64,000 bases of DNA from Panacibacter microcysteis. Lineage in GTDB: Bacteria > Bacteroidota > Bacteroidia > Chitinophagales > Chitinophagaceae. Below are positions 1-7,211 of the stretch, in pieces. The notes under the pieces are model-generated. The model was not told the DNA's origin. It made no database searches and worked only from the letters and a program-made list of their open reading frames with translations. The stretch lies in the NCBI RefSeq assembly GCF_015831355.1, contig NZ_JADWYR010000001.1:186001-250000 (forward strand), written 5' to 3'. A program made the translations under genes and the position numbers. Numbering within the stretch: position 1 is the stretch's first letter; the number at the start of each line of letters is the position of its first letter.

Positions 1-2
1 CG

Positions 3-374
3 TTATATGTACTACGTTTCAACACCTTACCATGTATAAGTTTTATTGGTGAAACAGACCCTACAAAAGCATATGCTTATATAAAAGAAATGTTTGACAA
101 AGACGTAAAGGAAATTTACCAGCACTCGTTTTTTGATCACGATCAGGGAGAAACTTTTTTCAACAATACGATCTTCATCATGGCAAATGAACGAATGATA
201 GAAATAGGCAGTAACTATTGCCATTTGCTGCATAACACTACTGATTATGGCTGGGCACGTAATACCGTACAGGCTCTTGCCGGCTTCAGAATTGCAAACG
301 CGGCAGCGTCAACTGCCACTGCACAAACCAGGATCATTGGTTTTGCAAAGCACACAACAATGAGCAATAATTAA
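3..374 (+). CDS. C-terminal part of an unrecognised protein (5' end outside window)
   Basis: The reading frame is open from the left edge, so the gene starts outside the window; the first internal ATG (position 90) is probably not the true start. About 123 residues are visible, with no signal peptide, membrane segment or motif I recognise. The stretch around FIMANERMIEIGSNYCHLLH looks like ordinary globular protein. A 10-bp hairpin with one G-U pair (435-459, loop GCAAG) follows the stop but has no T-run. No function is proposed. Confidence 0.5.
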   Translation, partial: LYVLRFNTLPCISFIGETDPTKAYAYIKEMFDKDVKEIYQHSFFDHDQGETFFNNTIFIMANERMIEIGSNYCHLLHNTTDYGWARNTVQALAGFRIANAAASTATAQTRIIGFAKHTTMSNN

Positions 375-710
375 GACCAGGGTTACTTCCGGGTCTTTAA
401 TGCGGCAGGTTTCAACCCTTAACCCGCTTGAAGTGTTGGGCTGCGCAAGGCAGCTCAACCATCTTCAACAACATCGCCCGCAAGCTATGTATGCAGCGTT
501 GCAGTTAAATGTGGTACACAACTAAAACGAAAAACTGCATTTATTACTGCCTGGCATATGCAGCATCGTTGCTGCACATAGCTATACAGTACAAGTGAGT
601 GACACAACAGGCGATGCCATAAAAAACTACAGTTGACAACCAGATAATGCTAACTATGCCATTGGCCGGAAAGTGTTATTGCATTTTATTACTAAAAAAT
701 TACGACAACA
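375..710. other. Intergenic stretch
   Basis: It holds a 10-bp hairpin at 435-459 (arms GTTGGGCTGC and GCAGCTCAAC) without a T-run, and copy 1 of the dispersed intergenic repeat at 589-642. I see no convincing gene or promoter. Confidence 0.5.
589..642 (+). repeat. Dispersed intergenic repeat, copy 1
   Basis: Core ACAAGTGAGTGACACAAC followed by AGGCGATGCCA and an A-rich CTACAGTTGACAACC tail. The tail end faces the MATE gene. Confidence 0.75.
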
Positions 711-2129
711 ATGTCGAACAGCAACCATACAACGAAGAGCATCTTTGCCTTAATAAAGCAATCGCTCAAAGGCGATGAACAGATGGATTATACAAGCGGC
801 AGTATTCGCAAAGCGGTATTCATGCTTGCCATACCGATGATCATTGAAATGAGCATGGAAAGCGTTTTTGCGCTGGTAGATCTTTTTTTCGTGGGGCACT
901 TACACAACAGCCAGCACACACTGCAAACAGTTAGTTTAACGGAGAGTGTATTATCTATTATGTATGCACTGGCCATTGGTATAAGCATGGCGGCAACTGC
1001 GGTGGTGGCAAGACGCATTGGGGAGAAAAACCCGGATGCTGCTGCAACAGCAGGCGTACAGGCCATATGGCTATCACTCATACTTACAGCCATAATAAGT
1101 GTAGCAGGTTTTATATATGCTGCAGATATTTTACGGCTTATGGGTGCAGAACCTGAAACAATTGCTATGGGCACAACTTACACGCGTATTATGATGGGCG
1201 GAAGTATTGTCATCATGCTGTTGTTTTTGATCAATGGTATCTTTCGTGGTGCCGGCGATGCGTCTATGGCTATGAAGAGCCTGATGATCGCCAACTGTTG
1301 CAACATTGTATTGTGCCCTTTGCTCATCAATGGCCTTGGCCCCATACCTGCATTTGGTTTAAACGGCGCAGCAATGGCAACAACCATTGGCAGGGGCATA
1401 GGTGTAGTGTATCAACTATACCATCTTTTTAAAGGAGCAGGTGTTATTAAAATACACCGAAAGAATATAAAGATGGAGTGGCCTGTAATCAGGTCGTTGG
1501 TAAACATTGCATCACCTGGTACGTTTCAGTTTATCATTGGCTCGTGCAGTTGGATACTGCTGGCAAGGCTTGTTGCTGAAACTGGCCACAGCACTGCATC
1601 TGCGGGCTACCAGACCGCTATACGCGTGGTAATATTTTTTATACTGCCAGCATGGGGTTTAAGCAATGCATCAGCAACATTGGTGGGCCAAAACCTGGGT
1701 GCCAAACAACCAGACAGGGCACAGGAGTCTGTGTTGAAAACGGCCAAATACAGCGGTGTATTCATGGGTATTGTTTCATTGATATTCCTGCTTGGTGCAG
1801 AACCCATACTGGGCATTTTTACAAACGACGTTGTGGTTAAAGAAATAGCGGCAGAAGCGTTACGCATTATAACTGCAGGTTACATTTTTTATGGTGTGGG
1901 CATGGTGATCGTAAGTTCTTTTAATGGTGCCGGCGATACATGGACACCAACATGGATCAATCTTTTTGGCTTCTGGCTTTTTCAAATACCGCTGGCTTAT
2001 TTACTGGCGCAATATTTTAAAATGGGTCCCACGGGTGTGTTTATAGCCATCCCCGTTGCAGAAACATTGATGGCTGTTGCCGCGTTTATATTATTCAGGC
2101 GTGGCAAGTGGAAAACAGTGACTGTGTAG
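711..2129 (+). CDS. MATE family multidrug/organic cation efflux transporter
   Basis: The 472-residue protein has the length and the roughly twelve hydrophobic segments of the MATE family. These transporters export drugs or metabolites through the inner membrane using a Na+ or H+ gradient. The N-terminal segment TSGSIRKAVFMLAIPMIIEM and the internally duplicated FNGAGDTWTP / FRGAGDASMA motifs, one in each half, are typical. The start is taken at the first ATG because family members often carry a short cytoplasmic tail ending in a basic SLKGDEQ-like segment; an alternative start lies at 783. The gene stands alone, bracketed by inverted copies of the dispersed repeat. Substrate cannot be told. 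Confidence 0.93.
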   Translation: MSNSNHTTKSIFALIKQSLKGDEQMDYTSGSIRKAVFMLAIPMIIEMSMESVFALVDLFFVGHLHNSQHTLQTVSLTESVLSIMYALAIGISMAATAVVARRIGEKNPDAAATAGVQAIWLSLILTAIISVAGFIYAADILRLMGAEPETIAMGTTYTRIMMGGSIVIMLLFLINGIFRGAGDASMAMKSLMIANCCNIVLCPLLINGLGPIPAFGLNGAAMATTIGRGIGVVYQLYHLFKGAGVIKIHRKNIKMEWPVIRSLVNIASPGTFQFIIGSCSWILLARLVAETGHSTASAGYQTAIRVVIFFILPAWGLSNASATLVGQNLGAKQPDRAQESVLKTAKYSGVFMGIVSLIFLLGAEPILGIFTNDVVVKEIAAEALRIITAGYIFYGVGMVIVSSFNGAGDTWTPTWINLFGFWLFQIPLAYLLAQYFKMGPTGVFIAIPVAETLMAVAAFILFRRGKWKTVTV

Positions 2130-2180
2130 TGAGTTGTAAGTAGTAAGAAGTAAGTTTTGGGGCCAGGCTAAAGAACAAGT

Positions 2181-2212
2181 ATTAAGCATCCGTTGCGTCG
2201 CACACTTGTACG
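2181..2212 (-). repeat. Dispersed intergenic repeat, copy 2
   Basis: On the minus strand it reads GTACAAGTGTGCGACGCAAC then GGATGC. It lies 57 bp after the MATE stop and is inverted relative to copy 1. Confidence 0.75.
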
Positions 2213-2349
2213 GTTGGAACGTTTTTCAACAACGATGTGTAATAGCAAAATACTAATGAGACAAGTCTGTAACAATGTGCCTGGGAAATGACGATTAACA
2301 AATTATATATACAATAATCCTTTTATGATCTTGATGATATGTAGGAAAA

Positions 2350-2442
2350 AACATAAACGACCGGAAAGGTATAACAAGCTTTGCTGATGCAGTCAGTAAA
2401 GGAGGTATAGCCCGGTCATGTAAAATGGACCGGGCTTTTTTT
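2350..2442 (+). ncRNA. Structured leader or small RNA with competing hairpins ahead of the tRNA-like array
   Basis: Three helices can be drawn. The first pairs GACCGG (2359-2364) with CCGGTC (2412-2417). The second is a 9-bp stem with one G-U pair (2379-2387 with 2393-2401, loop TGCAG). The third is the terminator at 2409-2436. The first and third use the same bases, so they exclude each other, as in transcription attenuators. A perfect anti-Shine-Dalgarno complement, AAAGGAGGT, lies at 2398-2406, partly inside the second stem. No open reading frame longer than ATG-TAA follows it before the terminator. It could instead be an independent small RNA. The element matches no riboswitch class I know. 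Confidence 0.4.
2409..2442 (+). terminator. Rho-independent terminator in front of the tRNA-like array
   Basis: A 9-bp GC-rich stem (AGCCCGGTC with GACCGGGCT, 10-nt loop) is followed by seven T. It ends three bases before the His-type tRNA-like gene, so either the array has its own promoter or read-through is regulated. Confidence 0.8.
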
Positions 2443-2444
2443 AT

Positions 2445-2518
2445 GTTGGCTTTAGCTTATGTGGTAAAGTGCCACACTGTGCATGTGGAGAACAGGGTTC
2501 GGACCCCGGAGTCAACCA
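2445..2518 (+). tRNA. tRNA-His-like gene (anticodon GTG), divergent
   Basis: The anticodon stem is five perfect pairs (2472-2476 with 2484-2488) closing the 7-nt loop CTGTGCA, which gives anticodon GTG. The acceptor stem pairs GTTGGCT with AGTCAAC. If the first G is taken as G-1, it pairs with the C at 2516, the G-1:C73 pair diagnostic of histidine tRNAs. The D stem is GCTT/AAGT with a GG-containing loop, and the T loop starts TTCGG. Deviations are G instead of A at position 58, one A-G mismatch in the T stem, and one nucleotide of ambiguity in the acceptor/D junction. A degenerate tRNA or tRNA mimic is as likely as a working tRNA. Confidence 0.6.
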
Positions 2519-2528
2519 ATAAAAAAAA

Positions 2529-2623
2529 TGCGGCCTGGTGTAACGGTAACATATCCTGCTTCCTCGCTTAATGAGAGGTAAACATAAGCCGGATGTTTTC
2601 AGTTCGAATCTGAAAGTCGCACA
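2529..2623 (+). tRNA. tRNA-like gene with expanded anticodon arm
   Basis: It keeps a near-complete acceptor stem (TGCGGCC with AGTCGCA: six of seven pairs, one of them G-U), a D arm (GTGT/ACAT around AACGGTA, resembling Gln or Glu tRNAs) and a perfect T arm (TTCAG, loop TTCGAAT, CTGAA). In place of a normal anticodon arm, an outer stem ATCC/GGAT encloses about 33 nt that fold further: GCTT with AAGC, then CCTC with GAGG. The apical loop can be drawn as CTTAATG, which would show TAA, but no normal anticodon can be assigned with confidence. It may be a tRNA mimic, a decayed tRNA, or a tRNA with an insertion in the anticodon loop. Confidence 0.5.
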
Positions 2624-2628
2624 GAGGC

Positions 2629-2700
2629 TGGCTTATAGCTCAATGGAAAATGCTACGCTCCGACAGCGATGATGAAAGTTCAAGCCTTTCTAAGCCGACA
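2629..2700 (+). tRNA. Degenerate tRNA-like gene, anticodon uncertain
   Basis: The acceptor stem TGGCTTA/TAAGCCG (seven pairs, one of them T-G) is followed by ACA. The T arm GAAAG-TTCAAGC-CTTTC is perfect. The D region can pair as TAGC/GCTA around a 12-nt loop. The anticodon arm is poor: CGC/GCG with loop TCCGACA would read CGA (Ser), but base 33 is C instead of the otherwise universal T and the outer pairs are mismatched. I consider it unlikely to decode normally. Confidence 0.45.
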
Positions 2701-2718
2701 GGTGATGGCACATACAAC

Positions 2719-2793
2719 GGACGAATAGCTCCAATTGGCAGAGCATTGCGTTGAAGCCGCAACAGTGCCGGTTCGAACCCGGCTTCGTCCACA
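2719..2793 (+). tRNA. tRNA-Phe-like gene (anticodon GAA)
   Basis: This is the best-formed member of the array. The acceptor GGACGAA/TTCGTCC (7 bp), D stem GCTC/GAGC, anticodon stem TTGCG/CGCAA and T stem GCCGG/CCGGC are all perfect. The T loop is TTCGAAC and A73 is followed by CA. The anticodon loop TTGAAGC gives GAA. Oddities are G37 and C38, where a normal tRNA-Phe has A, and a 4-nt variable loop. It is probably a full-length tRNA, but divergent enough that it may be a spare or decoy copy. Confidence 0.7.
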
Positions 2794-2871
2794 CCTGTAT
2801 TGCACTATACGTCGACTATAAAACAGGTGTTGCAACTACAGTGATCGCTGCAGTTGCCACATTAACAGAAA

Positions 2872-2918
2872 GTACAAGTGAGTGACACAACGAAGATGCC
2901 ATGAAATGCTACCGCTGA
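2872..2918 (+). repeat. Dispersed intergenic repeat, copy 3
   Basis: Core ACAAGTGAGTGACACAAC, then GAAGATGCCATGAAATGCTA. It lies 40-60 bp before the YkuK-like gene with its tail towards that gene. Confidence 0.75.
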
Positions 2919-2957
2919 AACAATAATAAATAAAGCATTTAGTGCAACTAAATACAA

Positions 2958-3470
2958 ATGCTGGTAACTCAACTAAAACCGATAACAATGGAACAGCAAC
3001 AATGGCGGCGGCTCGACGGAAGAAGGATCAGGCAGCCGATTGAGGCAGAAGTGAGGCAGATGCTGATAACTGAAAAAGAAAATGGCCACGCGCTGCGTGT
3101 ATGTATTGGTACAGACAGTCAGCGAAAAGGCAGTGAGATTGAGTTTGCAACAGTGATCGTTTTTATACGCAAAGGCAAAGGCGGCTTTATGTACATACAC
3201 AACGAAATGGTACAGCGGAAAATGGCCATTAAAGAAAGGATGCTGGAAGAAGTTGCACGAAGCATTGACATTGCCTTCAGGTTATGTGATCTGTTTATTG
3301 CATTTAATGTTGATATGGAAGTGCATGCAGACATTAATACGAACCCCAACTTTAAAAGTAATGATGCTTTGAAAGAAGCGATGGGCTACATCATGGGAAT
3401 GGGCTTTGGATTTAAAGCTAAACCTTACGCATTTGCCAGCAGCAGCTGTGCGAATAAGATAGTACAGTAA
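2958..3470 (+). CDS. YkuK-family RNase H-fold protein (DUF458)
   Basis: The 170-residue protein matches the YkuK family. It shows IGTDSQ at residues 50-55, the first beta-strand and acidic residue of an RNase H-like fold; EVHADINTNPNFKSND at about 121-136, with a second acidic site; and a GMGFGFKAKPYAFASSS C-terminus with the family's conserved K-P. RNase H-fold members usually cut or bind nucleic acid; no exact role is established for YkuK. An internal ATG at 2988 gives a shorter, equally plausible start. It lies 138 bp before the PcfJ gene, and both sit inside one inverted repeat pair. Its place between a tRNA-like array and RNA-repair genes suggests a role in RNA processing (inference). 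Confidence 0.8.
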   Translation: MLVTQLKPITMEQQQWRRLDGRRIRQPIEAEVRQMLITEKENGHALRVCIGTDSQRKGSEIEFATVIVFIRKGKGGFMYIHNEMVQRKMAIKERMLEEVARSIDIAFRLCDLFIAFNVDMEVHADINTNPNFKSNDALKEAMGYIMGMGFGFKAKPYAFASSSCANKIVQ

Positions 3471-3608
3471 TTATTAACAAGGTGCTGCATGTAAAGCGCA
3501 GCGACTATAAAAAATAAAAATGAGAAAGATCAGTCCTGTTCAGTTTTTACCACAGAAAATGAGAACTGAAAAATTAACAGCTACAAGGCGATGTAAAAAC
3601 TTACTACT

Positions 3609-4859
3609 ATGGGAAAGACATCTAAGATTCAAAGAGAAAAGCAACTGCTTTTACACTTAGAAAAAGAAAAATTATTGGAAGAGGCGTTACGCTATTCCAA
3701 TAAACGCTTCAAGAAGTTTGATGAAGTGATAATGCAATTGTATACAGGCGATAAGCTGAATGCCTTTTTTGGCACAGATAAAAGGATATGGAAGATTAGT
3801 GAATGTTTTGCTACTGCAGGTAAAGACACCAAAATCCTGCTGAGAGATGTGTTTATCCATCTAGATAAAACTTCTGCATTAATTGTGGCAGAAGAGCATA
3901 TAGAAGCGGTAATAAATATGGCGAAGTTTAAAGCTTACTGGCGGAAAAATATTTTTGATTGGAAACCAACATCTAAAAACGCTTTGATGCAATTGCATGA
4001 ACTTGCTGACTTTTTGTTTTGCGCCTACAGCGTTCCAAAGTTCCTGTACAAAGCATTCTTCGAGAAGAAGCATAAGCTTTTTATAAACTGGTTTATTCAC
4101 CTGGGTGATGGCCGAAAAGTAAAAGAACTGAAAGATATGCCCATTCCCTTTACTCAAAAAATGGGGCATTATTTCACAATTGCACCTGGTAATTTCACCA
4201 TACAGGAAGCAATACGCTGGGCACAGGTAAGAGGTTTGGGTGGAGATGAAAGACTGGCAAACAGAATAGTAGCATCATGGTTGGGATACAAGCCTTATGC
4301 GGATGAAGATTTCTGGCAGGCGTTTTTACAAATTGTTATACACGGAGGTATGTTCAATCTTGCAAAACTAACCGAGCTGATTGATTATGTAAGAGACGCG
4401 AAACAACAGCATGTGAATTATCATTTGAAAGGAAGAACACTGCAGTCTTTGTTAAGGCAAAGCGATGTATGGCATAACAGGTTCAAACACATAAAAAATA
4501 TTGGTCTTTGCTGGAAACCATGTGGCATTGAAGGATTCAGGATAAAAAAGAAAGAAGAAGTGCTGGTGCTGGAAGAACTTACTGAATCTAAGCTATTATC
4601 TGCCGAAGGACAGGCAATGAAACATTGCGTAGCGTCTTATGCATTGTATTGTTCGCAAGGGAGGTCTGCTATTTTTTCTATGAGAAAATATGTCGGGAAT
4701 GTATTGCTGGAAAGATTGGCAACAGTTGAGGTGAATCTTTCCTCAGGAAAGATCGTTCAGGCAAAAGGAAAAATGAACAGACCTGTGTCTGACGAAGTGA
4801 AAAGATATATGCTGAACTGGGCGGAGGAAAATGCATTGACTGTAAACCAGTATCTGTGA
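3609..4859 (+). CDS. PcfJ-domain protein
   Basis: The 416-residue protein has a helical N-terminal two thirds with no motif I recognise and a C-terminal PcfJ-like module (about residues 330-400). In that module one sees EGQAMKHCVASYALYCSQG, then AIFSMR, then ATVEVNLSSGKIVQAKGKMNR; the invariant H-C, the Y...C and the Q-x-K-G-x-x-N-R signature are all kept. PcfJ was named on a conjugative plasmid, but its biochemical role is not known. There is no signal peptide or membrane segment, so it should be cytoplasmic. It follows the YkuK gene on the same strand and is followed at once by a repeat copy. A role in RNA handling is inferred only from the neighbourhood. Confidence 0.8.
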   Translation: MGKTSKIQREKQLLLHLEKEKLLEEALRYSNKRFKKFDEVIMQLYTGDKLNAFFGTDKRIWKISECFATAGKDTKILLRDVFIHLDKTSALIVAEEHIEAVINMAKFKAYWRKNIFDWKPTSKNALMQLHELADFLFCAYSVPKFLYKAFFEKKHKLFINWFIHLGDGRKVKELKDMPIPFTQKMGHYFTIAPGNFTIQEAIRWAQVRGLGGDERLANRIVASWLGYKPYADEDFWQAFLQIVIHGGMFNLAKLTELIDYVRDAKQQHVNYHLKGRTLQSLLRQSDVWHNRFKHIKNIGLCWKPCGIEGFRIKKKEEVLVLEELTESKLLSAEGQAMKHCVASYALYCSQGRSAIFSMRKYVGNVLLERLATVEVNLSSGKIVQAKGKMNRPVSDEVKRYMLNWAEENALTVNQYL

Positions 4860-4874
4860 AAATAATTGTAATGA

Positions 4875-4925
4875 ACTTAGCTGCATTGCTACTATTAAGC
4901 TTTTGTTGTGTCACTCACTTCAACT
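4875..4925 (-). repeat. Dispersed intergenic repeat, copy 4
   Basis: On the minus strand it reads AAGTGAGTGACACAAC, followed by the long tail variant AAAAGCTTAATAGTAGCAAT and GCAGCTAAGT. It starts 16 bp after the PcfJ stop and makes a false N-terminal extension of the next gene. Confidence 0.75.
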
Positions 4926-5005
4926 GCAACAATACTATTGGGCATTGTGTAACATCAAATAGTGAATGCTGCAGCTTGCAATGCTACATTGGTTATTTTT
5001 GGCGC

Positions 5006-5959
5006 ATGGCATTACTACAGGTACAACATATCAGTAAAAAAGTGAATGACATTATCCTGCTGGATGATATCAGTTTTGAGCAACAGCCATTACAGAAAAT
5101 TGCCATTACCGGAGAATCAGGAGCAGGCAAAACAACTTTGCTGAAGATCATCAGCGGGCATGGGCAGGCTGATAGCGGAACAGTGTTGTTTGAAGCAAAA
5201 AAAGTTGCCGGTTCTGAGGAACAATTATTGCCCGGGCACAAAAAAATTGCATACCTATCGCAGCACTACGAGTTGCTCAATAACTATTATGTGGAAGAAC
5301 TCGTATGGTTTGGCAACCAGCTCAGCGAAGAGAACGCTGGTAAGCTCTTTGACATATGCAGGATCACACACCTGCTCAGGCGCAGAACCAATAAACTATC
5401 CGGTGGCGAAAAACAGCGCATTGCACTTTGTATGTTGCTGGTAAAACAACCGGTGCTGCTGGTGCTTGATGAACCGTTTTCCAATCTTGATCCCATACAT
5501 ACAGATATATTGAAAACCGTATTGGACGAACTGACGGACGGCTTCCAGATAAGCTGCATTTTAACATCGCACGACCCGCACGATACCTTATCATGGGCAG
5601 ATGAAATTATTGTAATGAAGGAAGGAAAGATCGTTCAGCAGGGAGCGCCGGAAGAAATTTATCACACACCGATAAATGAATATGTAGCAGGTATGTTTGG
5701 CAGGTACAATTTGCTTACTGCCAACGATGCTGCAGTATTTGGCATTGAATTAAATGGTAAAACGGTAATGCTGCGGCCTGAAGAGTTTGTGCTAAGTAAA
5801 AACCCCGCAGAAGGCGTAAAAGGCGTAATTGAACAAATGAGCTTTCGGGGCAGTTTTTATGAATTGCAGGTGTTGGCAAATAATGTAAGCGTTGTAGTTC
5901 GCACCATGAGCAATGAATGGCGCAAGGGCGATACAATGTTTATAAAGATCCGGTCTTAG
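5006..5959 (+). CDS. ABC transporter ATP-binding protein with C-terminal TOBE-like domain
   Basis: This 317-residue protein is the nucleotide-binding subunit of an ABC importer of the sulfate/iron/polyamine type. Walker A is GESGAGKTT, the Q-loop YLSQHYELL, the signature LSGGEKQR, Walker B VLLVLDEP and the H-loop LTSHD. The last 80 residues (VMLRPEEF...) resemble a TOBE domain. The start MALLQVQHIS is chosen because the longer frame reads through repeat copy 4 and gives Cys-rich nonsense. No permease or binding protein gene is nearby, so partner and substrate are unknown. The stop overlaps that of the convergent WYL gene by four bases. Its link to the RNA-repair genes may be accidental. Confidence 0.9.
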   Translation: MALLQVQHISKKVNDIILLDDISFEQQPLQKIAITGESGAGKTTLLKIISGHGQADSGTVLFEAKKVAGSEEQLLPGHKKIAYLSQHYELLNNYYVEELVWFGNQLSEENAGKLFDICRITHLLRRRTNKLSGGEKQRIALCMLLVKQPVLLVLDEPFSNLDPIHTDILKTVLDELTDGFQISCILTSHDPHDTLSWADEIIVMKEGKIVQQGAPEEIYHTPINEYVAGMFGRYNLLTANDAAVFGIELNGKTVMLRPEEFVLSKNPAEGVKGVIEQMSFRGSFYELQVLANNVSVVVRTMSNEWRKGDTMFIKIRS

Positions 5960-6987
5960 CCAACACCCGGCTCTTCATTAAAGTAGACTTCATGCATCAA
6001 CCTGATGCGTCTCCTGATACGACGCATAAATGAAGCGGGAGATAAAATTTTCAGCCCTTCACCAAAGCCGATCAGTTCGCGTTCCAGTTCAAAGTTTGGT
6101 ATAACATCGATGCTGAACACTACACCATCCTTTCGTTCCTCCACGATTTTTTGCGACGGATGAACAGGCTTGGTCTTTATATAAGGGGCCTGGTGATAGT
6201 CTGCCAGGAACTCGATATGCAGCGGGCTATCGGCTGCATTGCGGGTTACACCAACAATATCTTTGAAGTAGGTATGCGGATCAAAGTTCTTATGTGCTTT
6301 GTATGGTTCTTGGGTTGCAGTGGTAACCATTTGTATCCTGTCAAGCGCGAAGGTTGCAATCTCTTTTCCTTTTTTGTTCATCCCCAGTACAAACCACCTG
6401 TTACGGTATTCTTTTAAAAGATATGGATAAAATAAAATGTCGCTAGACTGCCTGGCCTTAAAAGACTGGTACGTTAATACTACAGTTGTTTTATTAATAA
6501 TAGCCTTGTATAATCCATCGAGCCACTCAATACCGGTGAGCAATTCATTTTTTTCGAAGTCTATTACAGGTGTTTGCTGATGTTGTTCACTGTATATTTT
6601 GTCTTCCAGTTTGTTCACCATTTCTGTAACCTCATTAAAGTGGCTGAAACCTTTAAATTGCTTCAACAGGTAAGATACTTCCTGCAGAATACTCAAGTCC
6701 TGGGTGGTAAGTGGGATGTTGGTGATGGAATAACCGGGGTATTCGTAGCTGTAATATTTTTTGTCTGTAACGATGATGGGTGCATTATAACCCAGTTTGT
6801 CGCTGCGCATGGCATTAAGATCAAGTCGTATGGTGCGAACGCTCACACCCTTATCGATGCCTTCATACTCGAAAAGTGCGTCGTTACAGGCTTCTATAAG
6901 GTTTTCGATGGTCCACTTGCGGCGGCGGTTTTGCAGGCATTTGTCAATTGTGCGGTAGCGTATCAGGGCATTGCGATTTACCGGCAT
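5956..6987 (-). CDS. WYL-domain transcriptional regulator
   Basis: The 343-residue protein has an N-terminal winged-helix-like region (residues 5-70, with TIENLIEACNDAL and SVRTIRLDLNAMR as recognition-helix candidates) and a WYL domain (about 145-235; NKTTVVLTYQSF, FYPYLLKEYRNRWFVLG, FALDRIQ). It ends with the usual C-terminal extension, ending RRIRLMHEVYF. WYL regulators sense nucleic-acid or nucleotide ligands and often control defence and repair genes. It is transcribed away from the TROVE gene. A perfect 9-bp dyad lies in the shared promoter region, 36 bp before its start, and is a good operator candidate. I infer that it controls the TROVE/Y RNA and perhaps RtcB units. Confidence 0.88.
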   Translation of the reverse strand: MPVNRNALIRYRTIDKCLQNRRRKWTIENLIEACNDALFEYEGIDKGVSVRTIRLDLNAMRSDKLGYNAPIIVTDKKYYSYEYPGYSITNIPLTTQDLSILQEVSYLLKQFKGFSHFNEVTEMVNKLEDKIYSEQHQQTPVIDFEKNELLTGIEWLDGLYKAIINKTTVVLTYQSFKARQSSDILFYPYLLKEYRNRWFVLGMNKKGKEIATFALDRIQMVTTATQEPYKAHKNFDPHTYFKDIVGVTRNAADSPLHIEFLADYHQAPYIKTKPVHPSQKIVEERKDGVVFSIDVIPNFELERELIGFGEGLKILSPASFMRRIRRRIRLMHEVYFNEEPGVG

Positions 6988-7022
6988 GAAAAAAATTTTG
7001 AGAAAAATAAAAAATAATTTTT

Positions 7023-7045
7023 ACTGTGCAAAAAGATTGCACAGT
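7023..7045. promoter_or_regulatory. Perfect 9-bp dyad between WYL regulator and TROVE gene
   Basis: The arms ACTGTGCAA and TTGCACAGT are exact reverse complements separated by AAAGA. It lies 36 bp upstream of the WYL start and 167 bp upstream of the TROVE start, with no T-run on the plus strand, so operator is more likely than terminator. Confidence 0.5.
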
Positions 7046-7140
7046 TACTTCAGAGGTTTGTATGGTCAAAGCAAATAACTGCTTACAACGCCAAAACTTC
7101 GCTTCGATCTTCGCGTTTGCTGCATAAAGAACCGAACGAT

Positions 7141-7190
7141 GAAGTGAGTGACACAACGAAAGATGCACAAAGTGTTGCAGCAGATAACCA
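7141..7190 (+). repeat. Dispersed intergenic repeat, copy 5
   Basis: Core GAAGTGAGTGACACAAC with a divergent tail (GAAAGATGC then GCAGATAACC). It is located 20-70 bp before the TROVE start with its tail towards the gene. Confidence 0.65.
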
Positions 7191-7200
7191 AAAACAACAA

Positions 7201-7206
7201 AGGAGG
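7201..7206 (+). promoter_or_regulatory. Strong Shine-Dalgarno sequence of the TROVE gene
   Basis: AGGAGG, extended as AAAGGAGG, lies five bases before the ATG. Such a match to the 16S 3' end is rare in Bacteroidota, where the anti-SD is normally masked, and I see no other gene in this window with one. Confidence 0.7.
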
Positions 7207-7211
7207 CTATT

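Noticed and set aside
2445-2793. Ordinary tRNA operon
   Set aside because: Two of the four members lack a normal anticodon arm, and the His- and Phe-like ones deviate at positions that are usually fixed; kept as tRNA-like instead.
4856-5005. N-terminal extension of the ABC ATPase (50 residues, Cys-rich)
   Set aside because: It translates repeat copy 4; the domain starts normally at 5006.
5160-5444. Alternative-frame protein inside the ABC ATPase gene
   Set aside because: It overlaps a well-supported gene and has no recognisable features; the same applies to the other frames antisense to real genes.
7023-7045. Terminator of the WYL gene
   Set aside because: It lies upstream of the WYL start, and no T-run follows on the plus strand.
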